Under the pieces are notes generated by a model. The model saw nothing but the letters and a program-made list of their open reading frames with translations, ran no database searches and was not told where the DNA came from. A program made the position numbers and the translations under genes. This document shows, in pieces, positions 56,088-64,000 of a stretch of 64,000 bases of DNA. Origin of the DNA: Anisodus tanguticus (lineage: Eukaryota > Streptophyta > Magnoliopsida > Solanales > Solanaceae); contig CM067546.1 in NCBI GenBank assembly GCA_034509755.1, positions 10,194,970-10,258,969 on the forward strand. Reading direction: 5' to 3'. Numbering within the stretch: position 1 is the first letter of the stretch; each line of letters begins with the position of its first letter.

Positions 56088-57660
56088 ATGGAACCAAGGA
56101 GAAGTAAAAGGACCAGGAAGGATAAAACCTTCAGTCCTGACTTTGTAGATTATATGGTAGATGACGAACCAAGGACAATTGTTGAAGCATTGTCAACTCC
56201 AGAGGCACCCCTCTGTAAAGAAGCTATTGAGAGTCAAATAGACTCCATCCTGCATAATCATACTTGGGAGTTGGTTGATCTTCCTCTGGGAAATAAATTG
56301 TTGGGTTGTAAATGGATACTCAAATGGAAGTATAAAGCAGATGGGTCTATAGATAAGTACAAGGCCAGGTTGGTATTTAAGGGCTATCGACAGAAAGAAG
56401 GCCTTGACTATTTTGACACGTACTCCCCGGTATCTAGAATGACGTCCATACGAGTATTCATTGCAATTGTAGCGTTGTATGACCCTGAGATACATCAAAT
56501 GGATGTTAAGATAGCTTTCCTAAATGGTGATTTGGAAGAAGAAATCTATATGGAACAACCCGAGGGGTATGTGGTTCCAGGGCAAGAGAAGAAAGTCTGT
56601 CGACTTGTCAAATCTCAGTACGGGCTGAAACAAGCCCTGAAGCAATGGCATGAAAAGTTTGATAGTACTCTACTATCAAAGGGTTTCTCCATTAACAGGT
56701 GTGACAAATGTGTCTACACGAAAGATAACTCTGACTCGTTCGTCATGATATGTTTGTACGTAGATCACATGTTGATCACATGAAGCACTCCTGGGGTAAT
56801 CCTAGAGACTAAGAACATGTTGAAAAAATGCTTCGACATGAAAGATATGGGTATCGCAGATGTCATCTTAGGGATAAAAATCGCTAAGACATCTGACGGA
56901 CTGGTCTTATCTTAGTCTTACTACATCGAGGATGTTTTGAGAAAGTTTGAGGTGTTTGACAGTTCGCCTATGAAGTCACCACTGGATAGAAATCAAAAAC
57001 TTGATAAAAATCGTGGTGCACCAATATGCACAGGTGATTGGGTGTTTGATGTACGTAACAAACTGCACCCGACCTGATATTGCTTATGCAGTTAACAAGT
57101 TGCCTAGGTTTACCCATAATCCAAGTAATGATCATTGAAAATCGCTGAATTGGGTGCTACGTTACCTAAAGTACACGCTAAATTATGGGTTACATTATTC
57201 GAGATATCCAGCTATACTAGAGGGGTACAGTGATGCAAACTGGATATCTGATATAGAGAACACCAAGTCCACCAGTGGGTATATATTTACAATTGGTGGT
57301 AGGGTACAGTGATGCAAACTGGAATCAGAGTTTATCGCTTTAGACAAAGCAGGAGAAAAACTTAAGTGGCTTCACGACTTCTTAGAGGACGTCCCTTGTT
57401 GGGACAAACCCGTACCTTCAGTGATGATTCATTGTGACAGCTAGTCGGCTTTAGGAAGGGCACGGAGTTCAATGTACAATGGAAAATCTCGTCATCTTCG
57501 ACGGAGACATAAGACCGTTAGGCAGCTGATCACCATGGGTATAATAGCCATTGATTACATAAAATCAAAGGATAACATAGCAGACCCACTGACAAAGGGC
57601 ATACCCAAAGATCAAATATTCTGCTTGTCTAGGGGAATGGGCTTCAAACCCAAGCTTTAA
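56088..57660 (+). pseudogene. copia reverse transcriptase and RNase H
   Basis: 56088-56783 is open: NHTWELVDLPLGNKLLGCKW, ARLVFKGYRQKEGLDYFDTYSPV, MDVKIAFLNGDLEEEIYMEQPEGY. The catalytic motif is YVDHM (normally YVDD), which should abolish activity. TGA at 56781-56783 follows. The second half (56800-57450) is broken: MKDMGIADVILG, then [18 protein letters not shown] of RNase H. A 22-bp sequence at 57223-57244 recurs exactly at 57302-57323 where RNase H should continue, so the domain is scrambled. The end (57472-57660) keeps YIKSKDNIADPLTKGIPKDQ. Confidence 0.85.
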
Positions 57661-58272
57661 AGGACTAATACGATGGTAACCCAACCTTACTGACTGGAGA
57701 TCCCACGAATTTGGTTCAATGGGAAAACTAAGTTGTAAAGGTTCAGTTGAACGCTTCGGTCGAAGCAAGAGCAATTCGGGTTATGATTCCTATAAGGAAC
57801 ATAAACCGAAAGTCATTCTCGCGATAGACGTTAAGTGCTATCTGCAGTGTTGGTAAAGGTTAAGTTTCTAAAACATTTAATGATCCTCTTTGGGGACACT
57901 TCTAATGGTTCCTAACACTTGTAAAGTGGGGTATAGCAGGATACCTTGTAGGAGACCACATATTTAAGTGCGAGGACAGGCCGCCTCAAATGAACGCACT
58001 TAAGAATCCAAGAAGTGTCCACGGTCACAATGGACAAAACATTACGAAAAAAAGAGTAAGGGAATTTGTTGTGTTGGTACGATTGACTTGGCTTGCACTA
58101 AACACTGACGGTTCAAGACATCACATTCACCGCGCAGTAAGTAAGTCCGATGGTATTTAACTATGGATGGTTCAAAGCTAAAGCTACCTCTCCTTATGCA
58201 ACATCGGTCCGCTGAAATATTGCTGGAAATAGGAACCTTGTGAGTGCGCCAAAATCTCTTTCAAGAGGGAAT

Positions 58273-59289
58273 TGTTGGAAATTTGCCTTTGGTGGGAGTT
58301 GCGTCCACCCATATTTAATGACCTAGATTCTTCACACATGCATAATTTACTAAGTGAGTAGAGGACCGTAGGGCCAAGGATCGTCAAATTTCACTAAGAA
58401 ATGAAAGAGATATTGGTCCACGAAGTGAGGTGTATGAAGCATGAAAATGTGGTATAGACCAATTCTCCCTCATCGGTGGGGGAAGGAAGATTTGTTCAGT
58501 TTATAAGTCTCAAAATTGGCAAAGGGTTTGTGACCCCAAGGGGTAACCCATATGTTTGAAGGAGGGAGGACCTAGATGTGCTTTGGTTCGAGCCTAAGTC
58601 CACACGCGCGCCGCCGCCCGCCCGTCCTGTCCGGGCTCAGGTCATGGGTCCTGGGCTTCGGGCTTCTTCTGATATTATCTTTTTGGACCCAAATTGCTTC
58701 ATATTTACAGTTTGGTCCCTGAAGTTTCAGGTAAGATAAAATTAGACAAAGAACTTGTGCTTTTTGCGTTGGTTTTGGAATGTTAAACCTCCATTAATCT
58801 GCACATCAATTCAGTCATTACTTGGCTGAATAACTCCTCACTAAAGCTCCAATACGTTGCACATTAATTCAGTCATTTATTAGGCTGAATTACTCCTCGC
58901 TAATTGCCATTACATGGCCATTAACAGCAATTAGTTGGGCAGTTGACAAGTCCTCTCCATGCACTATATATTAAAGCCTTTGGTTCAATTGTTGAGACTA
59001 CACACAAACGAAAAAATAGAAATCTTCCTACTACTTTCCAACATCATTTCATTACACTACGTTCTTCAAAGTAACACTTAAGTTTCCTTTGCTCATTTGT
59101 TGTGTTGATGTTTTATCTTGGGAGACTATTGTCCAGAACGTAGAAAGGATATATACGGGGAAATCTTATCTTAAAGACAGAGTGTCATCACTCGACCCAG
59201 CAAATCAAAGTTCTTGTAATCTCAGTTTCTTGTTTTCAGTTTATTGAAATTTCAGTTGTTGTAATTTCATTTTATTATAATACTTAGCA
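58273..59289 (+). repeat. 3' LTR of the third copia element
   Basis: A purine tract (TTTCAAGAGGGAAT) is followed by TGTTGGAAATTTGCC at 58273. A GC-rich stretch lies at 58600-58640 (CGCGCGCCGCCGCCCGCCCG). The 3' end is uncertain: TTAGCA near 59289 or the MULE boundary. Matches the inverted LTR at 61166-62660. Confidence 0.7.
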
Positions 59290-59301
59290 GTTTTTTATTT
59301 C

Positions 59302-60800
59302 CTATTTCCTGCCACCATTGTAATCAACACAAACTTCATTAAACGCTTCAACGAGACCTTTTTGCTTGTCCGACATAAAGGTCCAACCAGCTTGATCATC
59401 AATCTCTAAGTCATCAGCCAAGTAGGTCAAAAACCATGACCATGTCTCCCTAGTTTCCCTTTCAACAACTGCGTAGGCCACTGGAAAAATATTATTGTTA
59501 GCATCTAGGCCAACTGCAGTCAACAACTGGTAACCATACATTTGACCCTTCAACCAACACCCATCACCTACTATTTTTCTACATCTAGCCTTAAAGCCTT
59601 CCTTACAAGCAGCAAAACATACGTAGATTCTTTGAAATTTGTATGGTTTGTTAGGCATTTCATTCTGAGTTAACTTCATATACATTGAAGTTCCAGGATT
59701 GGACCTTCCATTTTCATGGCAGTAATCCCAAAGAATGGCAAATTGTTCTTTGATATCTCCATCAAGTAATGCAAGTGTTTTTTCTTAGCCTTTCTAGCTT
59801 GAGCTAAAGTAATATGAGCCTTAAGTCCCACACTAACTGTGTCTATGAAATTAGACAGCTTCCACTCCTTGTTTTGATCGATATCATCAAGATATGTTCT
59901 TGCAATGAATGAAGCCAATTTTTACAAGTATGGTTGGAATCATAGGTTTTAATCTGAAATGCCTTATCCCGATGCATCTTCAATGCCATAATTACCCATG
60001 TACAACCTGAATCTCTACACTTTGCTTTTATTCTTTCTCTATCATTTTTTATCCACTTATAGTTCTCCCCGCTTTTACCTCAGGAGTTGATACCGTATTT
60101 TTGAACTCCTCCTTGCTTCCAAATGTACATTCCAACGCTAATACAGGATGTATTGCTTCCGTTTTTGGGTTGTGCTTTGGATAATCAAAACTTTCATCAT
60201 CGGACTCACCATTCAAACTATTACGATCTTCCGAGTCCACACAATCTGAATCTCCATCTTCATTAGACAACTTCCGCAGAACTTCATCGTTAATAAGTTT
60301 CCTGCCATCCTCAAAGCTTTGCTTTTTTTGTCCATTGTTGTCAAGGATGACATCTTCATCAGATAGTTCATTTTTTGAATCTTCAAACTCATCACAACTA
60401 TGTGTGTCACCCCTTTCAGTATGTTATTCATTTAATTTGCAATCTGTGTGGCCTAGAATTTCAAATGAATCTACTCCAATATAGGAGTCCAAATGTTCAA
60501 AATACAACTCAACTACTCTATCATTCGGGATCAATTTTTCAATTGAGAGAGCTTCAACTTCAGTAAAAACTAATCTCCGTCTATCGCCGAACTTCCCATA
60601 CTTATGCCAAAATATTTCCGAGTCATTCATATAGCCACACATCTCAGCCATTTTCCTCAAATCTGCTAGATTAAAATTTGTCACTTCAACGTAGTCAAAG
60701 TAGTCTACCATGCCTACAACATAAAATTTGTTTGGTTGATGCTTCATCAGTCCTTTATGGAAAACATTAATGCTAAAAAATGCAGTGTCGAGCACAGGGT
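59302..60800 (-). pseudogene. MULE (Mutator-like) transposase gene, truncated
   Basis: In minus order: a PB1-like N-terminal domain (MKHQPNKFYVVGMVDYFDYVE), an acidic region, and a MuDR-type zinc-binding segment (LECTFGSKEEFKN; further on KAKCRDSGCTWVIMALK ... FQIKTYDSNHTC). The DDE catalytic core starts 59685: GDGCWLKGQMYGYQLLTAVG, NIFPVAYAVVERE, WTFMSDKQKGLVEAF; the two Asp of DG and SD are seen, the Glu part is missing because the gene stops at 59302 against the copia LTR. Several frame changes (60424, 60213, 60049, 59676) may be frameshifts or introns. SWIM finger is absent. Cut-and-paste transposase; not expected to be active. Confidence 0.85.
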
Positions 60801-60837
60801 CTGTAAAAATTTTTTATTAGAACCACCATTCTAGATA

Positions 60838-61165
60838 CAACAACAACAAACCCAGTGAAATCCCACAACGTGGGATCTGACCTCTACCTTGGTAGGTAGA
60901 GCGGCTGTTTCCGAGAGACGAGGCTCAAGACAGAACATAATCACAAGCAAAGCAACAACAAAACCAAAGCAAGATAGACGGTCAAAAAATATTTAAAGCA
61001 GTATGGAAATGCTGGTATCAAAAGCAAATAGGTCATGATAGCGCATTCCGAAACGTAAACAGTAACTAGCGCAGGTAAATAAGCTAGACAAAGTAGGACA
61101 CATATCAGCAGAAATCAAGCTACAGGGTTTATAGAGCAATACTACGCGTATTAGTATGATAGGTT
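60838..61165 (-). mobile_element. RTE LINE 3'-end fragment
   Basis: CAACAACAACAAAC, then CCACAACGTGGGATCT, GGCTGTTTCCGAGAGACG, and downstream CAGTAACTAGCGCAGGTA and AGTATGATAGG match the RTE 3' UTR at 37331-37640. It is interrupted at 61165 by the copia LTR (TGTTGG at 61166), so its remaining part should lie right of the window if the copia inserted into it. Confidence 0.75.
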
Positions 61166-62660
61166 TGTTGGTATTCTATGGTACTTTATAGAGCAGTATG
61201 GGAAGTAATAACTATTACAAATGTTCGAAATGAGAAATAAATGGTCAATCTTCAAAACTGCCGCATGTGTGTTGTGTCTTGAATCTTGATCACCTTGCAA
61301 AGCCAATGTTGAGAAGCCGCAAGTTTGTTGTGCCTTGAATCTTGATAACCCGAAATCTAGAAACAACTAAATCTGGATGGTTACAACGTTGTGTGTTGAG
61401 TCGAGGATAGCCCTCTATCCTTAAGACAAGATTGCCCCGTATATATGCTTTTACGTTAGCGGGCAATAGTCTCCCAAGATAAAACAACACTTTAATCTCA
61501 ACACTACAAAGCCAATAGGTTGAGCCTGGCGAAGAAAACAAATATGACTCGACTTGCTGAAGATATGGAATAGGAAGGAAGAGTTTCTCAATACTCTTCT
61601 CTTTTGTCTGTGTATATAGTGTGTCTCGTAGTGTATATCTTGTGTATATGTGTGGGTTTGCTCACTTGATTTTCGTCATAATTTGCTCACTTTGTTTTGA
61701 GCTATTTTCGTGATCGTTTTTCGATCGGTTTTGCATCGTATTTTCGTCTATGTTTCTGCTGTTTCTTGCTTCTTTTTTTTTCAGCCAAGTGAAGCTCTAT
61801 ATATAGAAATAGGAGGGGCTGTCCAACAGCCACAAACAAGGCTGTAATGGCCCTTAAAGGAGGCCATTAAAACGCCAAGTAATGGCTATTAAGGCCATTG
61901 AAAAAGGTCGCTCACTCCGCCCAAGTAATGGGCTGTTAATGGAGGAATTAATCAGCCAAATAATGGCTGGTTAATGCTCCAAAACGCAGTCCAATATTTA
62001 CGAGAAAAAGTCTCCGAAATTGCGGGGACCAAGCTGTAAATATTGAAACTTCGAGGACCAAACTGTACATATGAAAGAATTCGATCCAAGCTGTACATAT
62101 GAAACTTCGGGGATCAAAGCGTACATCCGGCGAGTTCTCTCGGTCCAAAAAGATAATATCGAACGAGGCCCACAATGCCCACGGCCCACCCGTGAACCCC
62201 GTGAACCCGTGAACCCGTGAACCCGAGAACCCGAGAACCCGAGAACTCGGAACTCGGAACCGGAACCGGACGGGACGGGCGGGCGGCGGCGGCGCGTGTG
62301 TGGGCTTAGCCTTGAACCCAAGCACATCTAGGTTTTCCCTCCTTTAAACACATGGGATACCCCTTGGGGTCCCAAACCCTTTACTAATTAGAGACTTATA
62401 TAGAGAGCAATTCTTCCTATTCCCACCGATGTGGTAGATTTGTCCCACACCACATTTCCATATCTCAAACACCTTACTTCGTGGACCAATATCTCTTTCA
62501 TTTCTCAACGAAATTAGACGATTCTTGGCCCTACGGTCATCTACTCACTTCGTAGATCATGCATGTGCGAAGAGACAAGGTCTCCAACATGCGGAACACA
62601 AGTGTTTAATTCATCAAAGATGGGTGGACGCATCTCCCCGCCAAAGGCTAATTTCCAACA
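61166..62660 (-). repeat. 3' LTR of the fourth copia element, 1495 bp
   Basis: Plus-strand ends are TGTTGGTATT (61166) and ATTTCCAACA (62660), so in minus orientation it has the TG...CA form and the extended match TGTTGG/CCAACA. It holds a GTGAACCC/GAGAACCC array (62191-62270), a GGCGGCGGCG stretch (62281-62293) and a duplication of about 55 bp at 61255-61350. Confidence 0.85.
62191..62296. repeat. short tandem array (GTGAACCC/GAGAACCC) and GC-rich run
   Basis: About nine units: four of GTGAACCC type, three of GAGAACCC, then GGAACTC/GGAACC steps, followed by GACGGGACGGGC and GGCGGCGGCG. The other LTR of this family (58600-58640) has the GC-rich run but not the array, so the array expanded in this copy. 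Confidence 0.85.
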
Positions 62661-63299
62661 ATCCCCTCTATGAAAGAGAGATTGTGGCGCACGCACAAGG
62701 TGCCTACATTTCAGCAATCTTTCAGCGAAAAGATATTGCATCGGGGAGAGGTAGCTTACGCTTTGAACCTTCCCTAGTTGAATACCATCGGACTTACTTG
62801 CGCGCGGTGAACGTGATGTCTTGAACCGTCAGTGTTTAGTGTAAGCCAAGACAACGATATCAACACAATAACTCTTCTTATTCATTTTCCTTCTTACGTT
62901 TCTATCCGTTGTGGCCATGGACACACTTGGATTCTTAAGTGCGTTCATTTGAGTCGGCCATCCTCGCACTTAAATAGGTGATCTCCTACAAGGTATCCTG
63001 TTATACCCCACTTCACAAGTGTTAGGAATCATTAAAAGTTCCACAACTTTAACATCAACCGTTTGAGGATCTTTTAAAAAGTTTTGGAAGCTTAACCTTT
63101 ACCCACCACATGCAGCAAAGCACTTTAATGTCTATTGCGGGAACAGCTTTGGATTCATGTTTCCGTACAGAAATCATCATCCGAAGTGCTTCTTGCTTCC
63201 ACCGAAGCGCTCAACTGAACCTTTAGCCGCTTAGTTTTCCCATTGAACCAAATTCTTGGGATCTCCAATCAGTATGGTTGGGTTTCCACCGCAAAGGTT

Positions 63300-64000
63300 C
63301 GTATTGTTTGGGTTTTAAGCCAATTCCCCTAGACAGGCAGAACACTTGATCTCCGGGTAGTCCCTTAGTTAGTAAACAAGGATGTGACACCCGTGATGAT
63401 CAACTGCTATACGGTCTTATGTCTCCGACAGATCCTAAAAGATATGTCTAGACGCCGTCATCCGTGTCCTTCCTGAAGCCGACCGGCTAGCCACAGTGTA
63501 TAACTGCTGAAGACACGGGTATCTCCCAATAAGGGACGTCCTCTAAGGAGCCGTGAAGTTACTCAACTTCTTTCATGCTTTGTACAAAGCGATAAACTTC
63601 GATTCCATCATGAATCGGCCGATGCAAGTTTGTTTAGAGGATTTTCCAAGACCCACCATACACATTTGCTTGTGGCTTTGGTATTCTTCAGATCTGATGT
63701 CCAGTTTGCATCTTGTGTTCTCCCGAACCATTGGACATCCGAGAATACTATAATCGTAGATAAGCGAATAATTCGGATATCGTCATATCCGACTTAACGC
63801 CTTCTATTGATCATGTATTAAGATCATCAGTGAACCTTAGTTCAACTGATCTGTTTGTAGGACGATACCAGGTCGGTTGTAGTGTGTACAATACATTGAA
63901 CTACACATGACATGTGCATATCGCTCTTTGTCTATGGGAGCACCATGATTCCAATCAATTCTATGATTCATATCCATTGGTGGCTTCAACGAGACTGTCT
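63300..64000 (-). pseudogene. copia RNase H, partial
   Basis: The minus strand at 63310-63370 reads TKGLPGDQVFCLSRGIGLKP, the same C-terminus as at 57590-57650 of the plus-strand copia. The part to 64000 has frames with E-S-x-F/Y-like words broken by stops; the remainder lies beyond the window. Confidence 0.7.

Larger units (their letters stand above)
54920..59289 (+). mobile_element. Ty1/copia relic, 5'-truncated, with 3' LTR
   Basis: Starts inside the GAG-pre-integrase region (FESNKFVNTKNGTFVGRGF), then integrase, RT, RNase H, purine tract and LTR. The gag and protease are missing. Related to the minus-strand copia at 61.2-64.0 kb, so the two form an inverted pair. Many stops and frameshifts; the RT catalytic motif is changed. 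Confidence 0.85.
61166..64000 (-). mobile_element. Ty1/copia element on the minus strand, cut by window end
   Basis: Consists of the 3' LTR (61166-62660), a spacer that matches 57660-58270 inversely, and RNase H coding sequence at 63300-64000. It belongs to the same family as the plus-strand copia at 54.9-59.3 kb (spacer words such as AAGTGCGTTCATTTGAG and CCTACAAGGTATCCTG are inversely shared). The rest lies outside. Confidence 0.85.

Noticed and set aside
54920..64000. A large foldback transposon with a MULE gene as cargo
   Set aside because: The arms are copia LTR and RNase H sequence with normal LTR ends, so they are two separate insertions.
1..64000. CRISPR arrays, operons, ribosome binding sites or riboswitches
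   Set aside because: None seen; sequence, introns and elements are those of a plant nuclear genome.

Overview
This window looks like repeat-rich nuclear DNA of a flowering plant, most likely a nightshade (Solanaceae). The pointers are an nsLTP gene of eudicot type, an RTE-clade LINE with a (TTG)n tail, gypsy LTRs of the kind whose ends read GGGTCGTGACA before an initiator-Met primer site, a Transposase_32-type plant element, and an AT-rich pararetrovirus relic. The family assignment is inference; no species can be named from the sequence alone. I see no rRNA, tRNA, CRISPR array or bacterial-type feature.

Only one host gene looks intact: a secreted type 1 lipid-transfer protein at 8805-9619, with a TATA box and an intron before its last codons. 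A second host-derived item is a broken type I MADS-box-like gene on the minus strand (26467-26909). A MITE sits just upstream of it, and the 5' half of the locus has been duplicated next door. A tRNA-derived SINE lies at about 27.8-28.0 kb.

Layout: 1-3689, 5'-truncated Ty1/copia element with 3' LTR; 3690-6960, decayed pararetrovirus relic (minus); 6.96-8.7 kb, AT-rich spacer; 8.8-9.6 kb, nsLTP; 10.06-13.86 kb, LTR plus antisense Transposase_32 relic (copy 1); 13.9-19.6 kb, Ty3/gypsy element with LTR, primer site, gag, protease, RT, RNase H and the integrase zinc finger; 19.6-25.8 kb, a second decayed gypsy mosaic with a zinc-knuckle gag and a long LTR; 25.8-28.0 kb, MADS-like, MITE and SINE; 28.85-31.9 kb, copia element with a short LTR, gag, protease and integrase but no RT.

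From 32.1 to 46.6 kb there is one composite LTR element carrying an antisense Transposase_32 gene. Its 3' LTR is split by an RTE LINE, which is itself split by a 3.62-kb solo LTR with a recognisable 5-bp target duplication. After this come an L1-type LINE fragment (46.6-47.56 kb), a minus-strand LTR of the same family as copy 1 (47.9-50.77 kb), an internally deleted minus-strand gypsy element (50.78-54.92 kb), a plus-strand copia relic (54.92-59.29 kb), a truncated MULE transposase gene (59.3-60.8 kb), an RTE 3' end (60.84-61.17 kb), and a minus-strand copia element of the same family that runs off the window.

The elements do not form a working system. They record many rounds of insertion, nesting, recombination and decay. 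I found no convincing new functional system. The most informative items are the antisense Transposase_32 genes, the three-layer nest, the MADS/MITE duplication, the odd domain order in the pararetrovirus relic, and a gag frame broken only by TAG and TGA stops.
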